Shown here one piece after another: positions 52,669-63,799 of a stretch of 64,000 bases of DNA. Where the stretch lies: positions 744,001-808,000 of the forward strand of contig JANEZZ010001906.1 of the NCBI GenBank assembly GCA_026122225.1, written 5' to 3'. Within the stretch, counting starts at the first letter, position 1. Each line of letters begins with the position of its first letter. The notes beneath the pieces are model-generated. The model did not search any database and was not told the origin of the DNA. It saw only the letters and a list, made by a program, of their open reading frames with translations. Made by a program: the position numbers and the translations under genes. Source of the DNA: Heloderma charlesbogerti. Taxonomy: Eukaryota; Chordata; Lepidosauria; Squamata; Helodermatidae.

Positions 52669-54768
52669 ATGAGTCTGAAGAACGTCGGGAAAACCACTAA
52701 ACCGTTCAGGTATGACCTAAATCATATCCCTGATGAATATACAGTGGAGGTGAGGAATAGATTTCAGGGATTAGACCTGATAGACAGAGTGCCTGAGGAA
52801 CTATGGACGGAGGTCCGTAACATTGTTCAGGAGGCAGCAACGAAATCCGTCGCAAAGAAAAAGAAATGCAAGAAAGCCAAGTGGCTGTCAGATGAGGCTT
52901 TACAAGTAGCTCACGAAAGAAGGGAAGCGAAAAGCAAGGGAGAAAGGGGAAGATATACCCAACTGAATGCAGAGTTCCAGAGAATAGCAAGGAGAGACAA
53001 GAAGGCCTTCTTAAATGAACAATGCAAAGAAATCGAGGAAAACAACAGAATGGGAAAGACTAGAGATCTCTTCAAGAAAATTGGAGATCTCAAGGGAACG
53101 TTTTGTGCAAAGACGGGCATGATAAAGGACCAAGAAGGCAGGGACCTAACAGAAGCAGATGAGATTAAGAAGAGGTGGCAAGAATACACAGAAGAACTAT
53201 ACAGGAAAGATCTGAATGTCCCTGATAGCCATGATAGTGCGGTCACTGAACTTGAGCCGGACATCCTCGAGAGTGAAGTCAAGTGGGCCTTAGGAAGCAT
53301 TAGTAACAACAAAGCTAGCGGAGATGACAGTATTCCAGCCGAGCTATTTAAAATCCTAGAAGATGATGCTGTTAAAGTGCTGCATTCAATATGCCAACAA
53401 ATCTGGAACACTCAACAGTGGCCACAAGACTGGAAAAGGTCAGTTTACATTCCAATTCCAAAGAAGGGCAACGCCAAAGAGTGTTCAAACTACCGCACAA
53501 TTGCGCTCATTTCACATGCCAGCAAGGTGATGCTCAAAATCCTACAAGCTAGGCTTCAGCAGTATGCGAACCGAGAACTACCGGAAGTACAAGCTGGGTT
53601 TAGAAGAGGCAGAGGAACTAGAGATCAAATCGCCAACATTCGCTGCATCATGGAGAAAGCAAGAGAATTCCAGAAAAACGTCTATTTCTGCTTCATTGAC
53701 TACGCTAAAGCCTTTGATTGTGTGGATCACAACAAACTGTGGCAAATTCTTAAAGTGATGGGAGTACCAGACCACCTTACCTGTCTCCTGAGAAACCTGT
53801 ACGAGGGTCAAGAAGCAACAGTCAGAACCACACATGGAACAACCGAGTGGTTCAAAATTGGGAAAGGAGTACGACAAGGCTGCATATTGTCACCCTGCTT
53901 ATTTAACTTATATGCAGAGTACATCATGAGAAATGCCGGGTTGGATGAATCAGAGGTTGGAATTAAGATTGCCGGGAGAATTATCAACAACCTCCGATAT
54001 GCAGACGATACCACCCTAATGGCAGAAAGCGAAGAGGATCTCAAGAGCCTCTTGTTGAGGGTGAAAGAGGAGAGTGCAAAAGCTGGTTTGAAACTCAACA
54101 TTAAAAAAACGAAGATCATGGCATCTGGCCCTATCACTTCCTGGCATATAGAAGGGGAAGAAATGGAAGCAGTGACAGATTTTACTTTCTTGGGCTCCAA
54201 GATCACCGCAGACGGTGACTGTAGCCATGAAATTAAAAGACGCTTGCTCCTTGGGAGGAAAGCTATGGCCAACCTAGACAGCATAGTAAGAAGCAGAGAC
54301 ATCACCTTGCCGACAAAGGTCCGTCTAATCAAAGCTATGGTTTTCCCAGTAGTAATGTATGGCTGTGAGAGCTGGACTATAAGGAAGGCTGAGCGCCGAA
54401 GAATTGATGCTTTCGAACTGTGGTGCTGGAGAAGACTCTTACGAGTCCCCTGGACTGCAAGGAGGTCAAATCAGTCCATACTAAAGGAAATCAACCCTGA
54501 GTGCTCCTTGGAAGGACAGATCCTGAAGCTAAAGCTCAAATATTTTGGTCACCTAATGCGAAGAGAAAACTCCCTGGAAAAGACCCTGATGCTGGGAAAG
54601 GTTGAAGGCAAAAGGAGAAGGGGACGGCAGAGGATGAGATGGCTAGATAGCATCACGGATGCAATGAATATGAACTTGAGCACGCTCCGGGAGAGAACGC
54701 AGGACAGGAAGGCCTGGCGTGCTATGGTCCATGGGGTCACGAAGAGTCGGACACGACTGAACGACTGA
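52669..54768 (+). CDS. BovB reverse transcriptase ORF (699 aa, no endonuclease)
   Basis: A reverse transcriptase of the RTE clade. In an intact element it is the C-terminal two-thirds of a polyprotein and copies element RNA at the nicked target. The ATG at 52669 lies in the target duplication, so the first residues (Met-Ser) are host-derived. Order: basic linker (about residues 1-190), RT core (about 240-480), C-terminal domain (about 560-699). Visible motifs: WPQDWKRSVYIPIPKKG, AGFRRGRGTRDQIANIR, FIDYAKAFD with Asp344, KGVRQGC and YADD at 444-447. The C-terminal part has ELWCWRRLLRVPW and MRWLDSITDAMNMNLST. No stop or frameshift. It lacks the endonuclease and any 5' UTR promoter, so autonomous mobility is very unlikely, although the protein could in principle be made from a read-through RNA. 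Confidence 0.9.
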   Translation: MSLKNVGKTTKPFRYDLNHIPDEYTVEVRNRFQGLDLIDRVPEELWTEVRNIVQEAATKSVAKKKKCKKAKWLSDEALQVAHERREAKSKGERGRYTQLNAEFQRIARRDKKAFLNEQCKEIEENNRMGKTRDLFKKIGDLKGTFCAKTGMIKDQEGRDLTEADEIKKRWQEYTEELYRKDLNVPDSHDSAVTELEPDILESEVKWALGSISNNKASGDDSIPAELFKILEDDAVKVLHSICQQIWNTQQWPQDWKRSVYIPIPKKGNAKECSNYRTIALISHASKVMLKILQARLQQYANRELPEVQAGFRRGRGTRDQIANIRCIMEKAREFQKNVYFCFIDYAKAFDCVDHNKLWQILKVMGVPDHLTCLLRNLYEGQEATVRTTHGTTEWFKIGKGVRQGCILSPCLFNLYAEYIMRNAGLDESEVGIKIAGRIINNLRYADDTTLMAESEEDLKSLLLRVKEESAKAGLKLNIKKTKIMASGPITSWHIEGEEMEAVTDFTFLGSKITADGDCSHEIKRRLLLGRKAMANLDSIVRSRDITLPTKVRLIKAMVFPVVMYGCESWTIRKAERRRIDAFELWCWRRLLRVPWTARRSNQSILKEINPECSLEGQILKLKLKYFGHLMRRENSLEKTLMLGKVEGKRRRGRQRMRWLDSITDAMNMNLSTLRERTQDRKAWRAMVHGVTKSRTRLND

Positions 54769-54777
54769 ACAACAACA
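52676..54777 (+). mobile_element. BovB LINE, 5' truncated, young copy with 12-bp TSD
   Basis: Bounded by identical AACAAATGAGTC duplications (52664-52675 and 54778-54789). Homology begins at TGAAGAACGTCGG, just after the endonuclease domain, so this is an ordinary 5'-truncated target-primed insertion. It ends with GAAGAGTCGGACACGACTGA and the ACGACTGAACAACAAC tail. Its frame is uninterrupted from start to stop and its TSD is exact, so it is the youngest-looking of the five BovB copies. Confidence 0.96.
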
Positions 54778-54789
54778 AACAAATGAGTC

Positions 54790-55288
54790 AGTGTAGCAGA
54801 ACTCCCTTAATACAAACGGGCTCTTCTTATTCTTTGTTCAGACCTTGGTGATGGCAATTCTTGTTGTCTGAATTCGCAGCATGTTCTCTGCATAGATCTA
54901 TTTCGTGATAGCCAAGCCATCTAGACAACCAGTTGAGGACGATTTGTCACTTAGGCCCATTTCCCACATGCATTTTTGACATGGCCTCACAGTGATATGA
55001 GTTTTGTCCCTAATTTTCAGGTGATTGGCATTTTTATGGATGCATCCCCAGCATCCTGCAAAACTTTAGCTTCCAGTCATTGTCTCCAACGTGATAAATT
55101 ACTCATCTCCCCACAGTGTGGAAATCAGTGGGGGCACATTCGGAAGAAACAGATGCCATGTAAAAAAACGTGATGGATATGTGAGTTGTGGAAGGATAAC
55201 TTAGCTAACTTTACGTCTCAGTAAATGCATCCAGAACTAATGTAGTAGGAGTAGCTCAGAATATCTGGTTCAACTCTCGTCTCAATCA
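54790..55288. other. Unassigned stretch
   Basis: Nothing recognised. Confidence 0.35.
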
Positions 55289-55289
55289 C

Positions 55290-55930
55290 AAACTCATAAG
55301 AAGATAAGAAGAGCAATGTTGGATCAGACCAAGGGGCCACCTAGTCCAGCATTCTGTTCACACAGTGCCCAACCAGCTGTCGACCAGGAACCCATAAGCA
55401 GGACATGAGCGCAACAGCACCCTGCCACCCATGTTCCCCAGAAACTGATGTACATAGGATTACTGCCTCTGGTTCTGGAGGTAGCACGTAGCCATAAGGA
55501 CTAGTAGTCATTGATAGCCTTCTCCAGAAATCTGTCCAATCCCTTTTGGTGGCCATCACTACCTCTTCTGGAAGTGAATTCCATAGTTTAACTATGCGCT
55601 GTGTGAAGAAGTATTTCCTTTTATCTGTCCTGCATCTCCCACCAATCAGCTTCATGGGATGACCCCAGGTTCTACTATTTTGAGAGAGGGAGAAAAATGT
55701 CTCCCTATCCAATTTTCTGTGCATAATTTTGTATACCTCTGTCATATCTCTTCTTACTCTCCTTTTTTCCAAGCTAAACAATCCCAGCTGTTGTAACCTT
55801 CTCTCATAGGGGAGATGCTCCAGTCCCCTGATCATTTTAGTTGCCCCTTTCTGCACTTTTTCCAGCTCTACAATATCTTTTTTTAGGTATGGCAACCAGA
55901 ACTGTACACAGTATTCTAAGTGTGGTCACA
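55290..55930 (-). mobile_element. CR1-clade LINE (TTCTTATG subfamily), 3' part with ORF remnant
   Basis: The minus-strand frame 55895-55341 (184 codons) reads [52 protein letters not shown] and IVKLWNSLPEEVV, the ORF2 C-terminus. It continues into translated 3' UTR because no stop is met. It ends near 55290 with the ATAAGAAGATAAGAAGAG tail. Confidence 0.8.
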
Positions 55931-56079
55931 CCATAGATTTGTATAAGGGCAGTATGATATTGGCAGTTTCACTGGATGACCTTAGGCAAGCCATGATCTC
56001 TCCACCTCAGCTCCCCATCTACAACAGGAAAAATAATTCTGATCTTACAGACTTGTAGGAATTACTGAGATAAAAGGAA

Positions 56080-56260
56080 CATAGGAAGCTGCCTTGAACT
56101 GAGTCAGACCATTGGTCCATCTAGCCCAATATTGTCAACACTGACTGGCAGCAGCTCTCCAGCAATTCCCATCAGCCCTAGCCAGCATAGCCAATGGTGA
56201 TGGATGATGGGAGCTGCAATCCAACAATACCTGTAGGGGCACATGTTCCACATCCCTGCC
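56080..56260 (-). mobile_element. SINE tail plus Pal-3 fragment
   Basis: ACATAGGAAGCTGCCTTGAA and CATTGGTCCATCTAGCCCAA are the reverse of the tail in the 58060 SINE. A Pal-3 half-foldback follows (CAATTCCCATCAGCCCTAGC; GATGGGAGCTGCAATCCAAC). Confidence 0.6.
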
Positions 56261-56269
56261 ATATGGGAT

Positions 56270-57280
56270 CACTACATGGTCACTGCACGAATAGAATGAT
56301 GTCATGATTCTACGTAGCTAATCAGATTGGTCTATGTGACAATGTCACTGGGCACAAAAATGAGAATTGAGAGTGAGGGTGATACTTCCTGGATCAGTTT
56401 CAGAGGCTGTCCTAATTCAGAATCACGTAGTCCCTGGAATGATAGAACAATGCTACATAGCCAAATTTGGTTACGTGTTGACATTACTGACAACTAACAA
56501 AGACAGTTCAGAGTGAGGGTTTCCTGAAGAGTTAAACACTTTCTACGCATGTTAAAGTAATCACACACACACACACACACACAATATCACCATCAGTGTT
56601 GTTGATCCTCATCTTTTCAGCAGCAGCATCTTATTATAGAATTTCCAAAAGTTAACAAGGTCAACATTTGTATAAGATTCTGAACCTTATGGAAAGAAAC
56701 GAATCAGCTAGAAGAGATATCCAAATCCACTCCAAGTACTCTATTGTCTAGATATGTACTTAGAATGCTTAATTAGTTTGTAAAAAAAAAAAGACAAAAA
56801 GGAATTATACGGAGAGAAATCATATATATTTACTTAGCTTCTACTCTTGTGACATCTGTTCGACTGTCAGTTGCTGAATATTCCTAGAGCATGATGTACC
56901 AAAGTGAGACAGGCGCACTACATCGTGACACAAACACAGCTGGAGTGCCAACTCCATTACTGTATTGCCAGCAACACAGTCATAGAACAGGCTCTCATTC
57001 TTTTGAGCCCCTCCTGGGCTTCTGAAGCGGTTTCCTCAGGTCTTGTTTTTGTTATGATTTTTAATCCACTGAACTTCAGACAAATCATTTTCTGGGGTAT
57101 GCATTAAGTACAGAACAGGTACTGCACTGAAGGTATGTAATATAAATCAGAGCCATTTTCTGTTTTTGCACACATATACCGTTGATATTGAGTGGGCACA
57201 ATCCACTGGGAAAATTTTCCTGTGCAAGTCCCATTGAAATTGCAAAATGAGGCACAAGGGCTCTTACACACCACTCACTT
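56270..57280. other. Unassigned stretch with (AC)n
   Basis: An (AC)n run at about 56562-56583. No gene or family recognised. Confidence 0.35.
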
Positions 57281-57285
57281 TTTTT

Positions 57286-57480
57286 CAGGGCCCAAGGCAT
57301 TTTGGCAACTGAGGCAACCCCCCCCCCACACACACACACAAACACCTCTCCTCCTCCCTGGCAGTAAAAATACAACCGCAAAATATTAAATAACAATTTG
57401 CTGCTGCCCTTTTGCAACACCCAAAATTAGCTGCCTGAGGTGGTGGCTGCTGCACTCTGCCCAATGGTAGGACCAGTGGC
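57286..57480. mobile_element. hAT-C element, degraded
   Basis: TTCAGGGCCCAAGGCATTTT and CTGCCCAATGGTAGGACCAG resemble the hAT-C termini. A C-run and (AC)n expansion lie at 57319-57342. Confidence 0.5.
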
Positions 57481-57594
57481 CTTGATGCATGTGCAGAGTG
57501 CTGATCCTGCAGCAATTTGTAGAACATTTTCCCAGGTGAAAATGTGTGGTAGTGTAAGGCTTGCATCTTAACATTTCTTTAAAACACAACAAGG

Positions 57595-57690
57595 TTGCAA
57601 TCCTAAACACATTTAATTGGGAGTGATTCCTACTTAACTCAGTGGGACTTACTTTTGAGTAGACATGTATAAGATTGTACTGTAAGCTTT
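57595..57690. mobile_element. Short palindromic MITE (Pal-2 group)
   Basis: GTTGCAATCCTAAACACATT and ATGTATAAGATTGTACTGTA around CAGTGGGACTTACTTTTGAG. Confidence 0.6.
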
Positions 57691-57965
57691 TCTCTGAAAT
57701 TCATATTAACTTCACCTGCCGTACTGGATCGGCAGCAGGTCTAGCAATCTGGGATGATTATCTGTGTAGGTAGGATTTTTAAGGTGACACTATTTCTGCT
57801 TAAATGCTTTTGTTGTTGTTTTTTCATTTCAGTGGGAAGACTTCCTACCTTTCTGCCCCAGATTTGCCACTGATAATGAAGAATAATTAGCACAAGATAA
57901 TAGTAACTTACACACTCCAATACCGTTTCAACAAAGATAACAGGTCAAAGATGAGACTATACCCT

Positions 57966-58058
57966 ACATAGAATCATAGAATAGTAGGGTTGGAAGGAGC
58001 CTACAAGGCCATCGAGTCCAACCCCCTGCTCAATGCAGGAATCCAAGTCAGAGCATAC
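57966..58058 (-). mobile_element. CR1 LINE, 3' tail
   Basis: AGAATCATAGAATAGTAGGG, GGAGCCTACAAGGCCATCGA and CCAACCCCCTGCTCAATGCA are the classic CR1 3' end in reverse orientation. Confidence 0.9.
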
Positions 58059-58059
58059 A

Positions 58060-58275
58060 ATAAGCTGAGAACCATAACTCAGTAGCAGAGCATGTGTCGT
58101 ATGCCGAAGGTGCTGGGGACTGGGGTCAGTTCCCAGCACCTCTAGTTAAAAGGATCTCAAGGAGTACGGCTGGGAAAAATCTTTGGCTAAGATCTTAGAC
58201 ATCTGCTACCGCTCAATTCTGGCTTAGTCTAGATGGACCAATGGTCTGACCCAGCATAAGGCAGATTCAAATGTC
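58060..58275 (+). mobile_element. tRNA-derived SINE (second family)
   Basis: AACTCAGTAGCAGAGCATGT (box A-like) and GGGTCAGTTCCCAGCACCTC (box B-like), body CTCTAGTTAAAAGGATCTCA, tail TAGATGGACCAATGGTCTGA and CAGCATAAGGCAG. A different family from the Sauria-type SINE; its tail also occurs alone at 29590 and 56080. Confidence 0.7.
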
Positions 58276-58616
58276 CATACTGAACTGGGATTTAACTCTG
58301 AAGTTGGAGAAGCATGCATCCCTTCTCTTTTTTTTTCTACAAGAAATTCTCAGATGTAATGATCTAAGCAGCAGTATAAATCCTCCAGGAGGCACCGTCT
58401 TGCTCCCAGCACACTGTTGGTGCTACATAAATGTATTATCTCATCACACATTCAAAACAGAACTAAACTGAACAAGAAATTTCACCAACCGGTATTTGTA
58501 TCCAGTTTGTCTTGTCAGTCCTGCTTGCTCTTTCCTGTACGGAAGCACTTAGACCAAAAGACATCCGCAGTAAGTTTAATTTTAGTACAACCATTTGGTC
58601 ATATGACTTAGTGCAG

Positions 58617-58760
58617 CGGTCCCCAACCTTTTTGGGTTGCTTGGCAAGTTTGGAATTTCAAAAATGTTTGTGGGCACTTTCACAAAATGGCTGCCATCGG
58701 AGGGCTTGCCCATTCATAAAATGGCTGCCATGATGGGCATGGCTGGTCACAAAACACTCA
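58617..58760. mobile_element. hAT-like MITE, same family as 45048
   Basis: GCGGTCCCCAACCTTTTTGG, TTTGGAATTTCAAAAATG and CACTTTCACAAAATGGCTGC. The right end is not fixed. CAAAATGGCTGCCAT occurs twice. Confidence 0.5.
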
Positions 58761-60325
58761 TTTCCCAGAAGGCAAACTGGCAAGGATAAAAGAAAAGTAA
58801 GATGCCCAAGAACCTACAAGGCAGAGGTGGGGTCTGAGCTCCAAAACACAAAAACACTCTTTTGATCCCAGAGATGACACTGGACAGCAGCACTTCACTT
58901 TGCAGCATGTCAGCCGCCCAGTTATTTATTTTAATCTTTAGAAATAAAATTTTAAAAAGAGGGGAAGGCAGCCTGGTGGGTCCCAAAATAAGTGTCTGCC
59001 AAGAGAGGTTTTCATGGGCACATTGGTGCCCATCAGTACCATGTCAAAGGCCCCAGACTTACCGATAATTGAGCAGCATGGCACATGACTCTTGGAAATG
59101 GCAAATAGGTTCTTTTCTATTCCACAATCTTTCAAAATTTACTCACATCACAGTTGTCTCTTAGCTCCATCCCTGTTATAACCCACTGTTTTAATTTAAT
59201 CCCACCACAGTCTTACAGGACGCCTTTTAACATTCCTTGTCATTTATTTTGTGTACGTGGTGGATTTTGCAGCAAGAATTCCATGGTAGCGTTAGCCCAG
59301 ACTCCTGTTCCATGTCCTACAACTTTGCATCTCATGGACAGCTAGCTGTAGGTGGTCAGATTCTGGTTACCCAAGCAACCTCAGTGTTATGTTTCCTAAA
59401 CAACTAAGATGTCGAGAGTCCAAGAAGAGTCAGACGGAATACTTCTGGAACAATTAAAAGGAATGGTTTCAATGATACTGTGCATACACTCAAATTCTTA
59501 GTGTCGAATTGACCTAAACATCTGATCCATTATGAAAATCCTAACCAGCTAAAGGGTTTAATGCTTTGATGGAGAACATAGAGAAACAAGTTCCATTTCG
59601 TGGCATAATAATGGTACTTTATTTCTTACATGTGTATCCTGCCATCTAGCTCCAAGTGTTCCCACTTAAAAAGAATCAAATACACCAGAACACAAAATAT
59701 AACATCATTACTAAAGAAAAACACACAGGGTCATAATAATAATTTATTGAAAAAACAGCTCAGCAGCACCTGCTCAATAAATCAGTGTCTTTCATTCAGC
59801 ATTTTCAGAGGCACAATGCCCCTGAACGCAGAGGTTTTGCATCCTGCCAGTTAATCAGTTCAGTTGTCCAGGAATTCCACTGAGTGAACTGACAGCCACT
59901 CAGGCCTGTCATCCATAAATCTAATGTTCTTTTAAAGCTATCTCTTTAATCCAGTGACCAGTGCCATATGTTGTGGCAGGGCCAGCATCGAGGGTAGGCA
60001 TGGCTGGGCATTGCCGAGGGCCCACACCCCAGCAGCGGCGCACTGACATGAGCTCCCGGGATTTGCTCCTCCTCTTCTCCACTGAAACCTGCATGTTCAC
60101 CTGCCTCTCGCTCTCGCCCAGACAACGGTGGTGGTGAGAATGAGGAGCAGTAGATGATGCCATTGCCTACTTTCTCACTGGCTGTCTGCAGGTCAAGCAT
60201 GCAAGTGGTACAACAATGAGAAAGAGAATGAGGATCAGTAGCAGCTGGTGACAATGGTGGTGAGAAGGCAGACACGCTGAGGGAGGGGGCCCATTGAGGT
60301 GTCTTGCCCAAGGGCCTTCAAAACC
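58761..60325. other. Unassigned stretch
   Basis: A possible L2-like tail at about 59605-59700 (ACTTTATTTCTTACATGTGT). No gene recognised; overlapping frames of up to 121 codons at 59921-60311 have no domain. Confidence 0.3.
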
Positions 60326-60329
60326 CTGG

Positions 60330-60440
60330 AGCCAGAACTGGCTTGTGGCAGCAAATTCCACAAGCTAATTGTGCACTGTGTAAAGAAGTACTTTATTTTC
60401 TCTGTCTTGATTCAGGCCAGCAAAGAAGGGTCTCATAATT
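60330..60440 (-). mobile_element. CR1-clade LINE fragment
   Basis: AAATTCCACAAGCTAATTGT and GCACTGTGTAAAGAAGTACT match the reverse of the KLWNS-type region in 55290-55930. Confidence 0.6.
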
Positions 60441-61155
60441 ACTTAATTAGTGGAGTTCACAATTTCAAAGGATGATGCATCATTGGTACCACTTGCTGCC
60501 AAAGAGTAATAAAGCATATCACTTCACTGCATGGGCTTGTCCTGGGTTGTTCAGAGGCAAGGAAAGCCTCCTGCATCACTTCACTTGTGTAAAGGTCAGA
60601 CATTCTTCTGACAATATTATGCACCTGTTTTGTAATTTGGGGCTTTCTTTCTTTTCTTTTTTTTAATTGTCAGCTGGCATCATCCCACTCCTATTCTGGA
60701 AGGTGATTAATAACTTCAGAAGGGGGGAAGATTTAGAGATATGAAGCGGTAGGGCAGGACTTAAGTTGCACAAGAGCAGGGAATTATTGCGTGTCCTGTC
60801 AGGAAAGACTAAATGCATCAATACTTCATTACCATTCTCATACATGATGTTCAATGTAACAGCATTTGGGAAATCAAAGGAACAACTCTCAACTTAGTAT
60901 AAACAGCGCACTTTATTAAGGTAGTTTCCTACACAGTTTCTTTGTTACAGGGCCTTCTGTTCTCTCTGGCCTCTTTAACACTCCCCCTCTGTCTCCTCCT
61001 CACTTCCTGTTCTTCCTTCAAACTCCATTTCCATGCTACTGCTGGTTTTACTTCTGAGCCCCATGCGTATGTTTATGCATAAGGACTAGGGCTTTTGTTT
61101 TATTTAAAACTTGTATTAACCACTGCAGTTATTTAAAGGTTCCACAAGATACCAC
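60441..61155. other. Unassigned stretch
   Basis: Nothing recognised. Confidence 0.3.
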
Positions 61156-61159
61156 AACG

Positions 61160-61250
61160 TGGAGAATTTCATTTCATTTATTATATTTCTATATGGCCGG
61201 ATAGTCGAAGCTCTCTGGGGGTTCACAAAAATTGGATGCAGTTTCGATTT
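61160..61250 (-). mobile_element. L2-clade LINE, 3' tail
   Basis: TTTCATTTCATTTATTATAT and TAGTCGAAGCTCTCTGGGGG with GTTCACAAAAATTGG are the L2 tail as at 1800-1880. Confidence 0.7.
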
Positions 61251-61351
61251 CTGAATGCGATTATGAATAAAATGTAATTGATTTATATTGTTTGTTTTAT
61301 TTTTTTCCACCATTTACGTTTCACCCAGCAGCTAAAGTATTGTAGACATTA

Positions 61352-61437
61352 GGTTGGATCCAGAACTTAGAGTAGACCCACTGAAATAAATGTGACTTAA
61401 GTTTCAACGGGTCTACTCTAAGCATGAGCCAGTCAGG
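61352..61437. mobile_element. Short palindromic MITE (Pal-2 group)
   Basis: TTGGATCCAGAACTTAGAGT and AAGCATGAGCCAGTCAGGAT. The inner arms AGAGTAGACCCACTGAAA and TTTCAACGGGTCTACTCT pair closely. Confidence 0.6.
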
Positions 61438-61707
61438 ATCCAGTGAGACTGTGGGAGGGACATTTTGAGGGAGAGACTGAGTTTTGCTGGGCTGCCTTCT
61501 CTTCTCTACTGTTAGGCCCCTTGTTGCCTAGCAACTCTTTCATGCACACCTGCACACACATGGCCAGGACACGGGACTTGAATTTGAACTTCCCACCAGC
61601 TGGGGGGCCTAAGCTGGCTATGCTGCTCACTCCTGACTACCCTCAAAAGCCTCAAACTTGCCGCCCTACTAGTGCCATACTAAATGCCCCTTTAGTTCCC
61701 CCCAAAC

Positions 61708-61910
61708 AGTGGTGTACCAGAGGCAGGGCTTGCACCAGCACTTTTTTACTAGCGGGGTTGCTGACATCATCTGCCATCCCCTTCAGAATTCCCTCTGAGC
61801 TTAGCTGCCGTCATCACAATAGCTGGGGGGAAATGAGTTTTCTCAGCAACGATATATTGTTCCTTGTAACATAAGGTATTTTGAGGTGGGCTGATCTTGA
61901 ATAGGCAAGA
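61708..61910. repeat. hAT-like remnant, partner of 27735-27930
   Basis: Starts CAGTGGTGTACCAGAGGCAG. Shares TCAGAATTCCCTCTGAGC-like and TTTTCTCAGCAACGATATAT words with the 27.7-kb copy. Confidence 0.5.
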
Positions 61911-61919
61911 TATTCTGGA

Positions 61920-62800
61920 ATTTCTTACATAATCTAAGCAGGCAGAGAAGATAGTGAAGGTATGTTTTAGATCAGCAAAAACAGGCTCACAAATAGTGTG
62001 AAGGCTATAGATTAAAACACACTTTTAAAAGTAATATAACTCAGCCATTTGCCATCAGATTTTTCTGAAATCTGGCCAGACTACACTCCCCACCAGATAG
62101 ATTTTCCATGCCAAATTTCACAGTGTTCAGATCAGTTTAATTTTATGATGAACAGAATGTTCAGATTGTATAATGATAGAATGGTGGAAAAAACCTCTTG
62201 CAACTTTATAATAAAGATGTTATCATAAATGGTGAAGTCTTGTCTCCTTTGCTTTTTATTTAAGGACAATTTTACACATACCACATGGTGACTAACAATG
62301 ATTTGCTACCAAAGTCTACACTCAGCAGGTAGCTGCAGCGAGCCCTGAGTGCTGAATAAATGTACTGTTTGCAAACACGTATCTGTCACATTCACACCTA
62401 ACGTTTTTAAGTGTACACTTGAAACAATTCAGGTGTACATCTGAAACATGTAAGATAACTCATTTTCACTTATCCCGACTGCAAACCCGAGGGGTGCATA
62501 GATTTTTGTTTTCTATACTCTTCTCTCTTGTTACCTTCATTCCTTTCTCAAGCAAAATTAAACCAGGGAAAGATAGATGGAAGCGAGCAAGACCATTCAG
62601 CAACCCTGTTTTGTGGAGAACCTCCACCAGAATACCAGACACACTGGTTAACATTGACACCCTCGCCTTGTCACCCTTTGCTTTAGAAAGAGCAAAGCAA
62701 TATGCTCATAGGCAGATAACACTTTGAAAAGTTACATCACATTCATGATGTCTAGGGGTATATTTCATTTACTTCTCTAACTATTTAGGATAGCCAAAGT
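61920..62800. other. Unassigned stretch
   Basis: Nothing recognised. Confidence 0.3.
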
Positions 62801-62805
62801 ACAAA

Positions 62806-63020
62806 TAACTATAATTATAAAAGGGGATGTGTGTCTGTCCGTCTGTCACTGCCATAGCACCAAGACTGTGAAACATAGACACCTGAAACTTGGCATGCAT
62901 ACTAACGGGACTGTAGGGGTGTGCACCTGAAAGTTATGTTGTTTTTAAAACACATTAATTAAAATTTGTCCATTTCGTTGAAGCCTGCAGTATGTTTTCA
63001 GCTGCTAGGAGCAGACTTCC
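62806..63020 (+). repeat. Possible Helitron-like 5' end
   Basis: CTATAATTATAAAAGGGGAT followed by GTGTGTCTGTCCGTCTGTCA and GAAACTTGGCATGCATACTA resembles the start of many animal Helitron-like repeats. No 3' hairpin/CTRR end was confirmed. Confidence 0.3.
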
Positions 63021-63349
63021 CTAACTAGCACATAGCTTCGCAATCCATACAGTTTGAAGTCAGGGGAGATTAGTAAGCCAAGGGATAGGGTGTTTCTACA
63101 TTAAGCAAAACCCCCGCAAAAATCTACATCCTTTCCGGAGCTTCCTGCTTTTTGTTTCTTTGTGGGATTAGGAAGGGCTCCTTTACACGGTAGGGTGTGG
63201 TCTGAACTGAGGGAATGCCTTCCACCCTCCCTGGCATGTGTGCAAAGGAGCAGGGGTGGGTTGGGTTCTTGTTTCCATAGCTTAACTTCTGCTGTACTGT
63301 TTTCTTGCAGCCCCCAGGAAACCTCTGATTTACTTCTGAGCAGACATAA

Positions 63350-63520
63350 AATGTAAGATTGTTCCGTAAGTCTGCAACCCTTGGCACACTTACCAAGGGA
63401 GTAAACCCCATTGAACTCAATGGGACTTACTTCTGAGTGGACCCTGTAAGTCTGTAACCCTTGGCACACTTACTTGGAAGTAAGTCCCATTGAACTTAAT
63501 GAGGTGCTCTAAATCAACAG
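63350..63520. mobile_element. Two tandem Pal-2 palindromic units
   Basis: CTTGGCACACTTAC occurs at about 63380 and 63461, each followed by a copy of the AAGTAAGTCCCATTGAA / TTCAATGGGACTTACTTCTG foldback. Confidence 0.55.
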
Positions 63521-63799
63521 AGGACGTGGCTTCTGAGCTTCATGGGATGGGGGATCAGATGTGTCTATGTTGCAGGGAGGCATTTTACCCTCTTCTCCCT
63601 CCAACTGAGAAATGTGCTCAAGCATTCCCATGGCAGACACCTGGGAATTGAGGAAAGTCCTTCCTCAGCAAGACTTGAGCGGAGGCAGGAGTTGCAGTCA
63701 ACAGGCGATTCTAGCCCTCATGCCTGTCAAATATGCTCCTGCATGCCAGGCTCCCATCCTCAATGCCTTTGTCATCTAGACTGCACAAGCCCCCAGCAA

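Noticed and set aside
36360..54777. Endogenous retrovirus
   Set aside because: The reverse-transcriptase frames are BovB type: no LTRs, no gag or envelope, AP-type endonuclease, 5' truncations and short target duplications, all non-LTR features.
61443..61874. 143-codon open frame
   Set aside because: Its second half lies in a hAT-like dispersed repeat shared with 27.7 kb; no conserved peptide.
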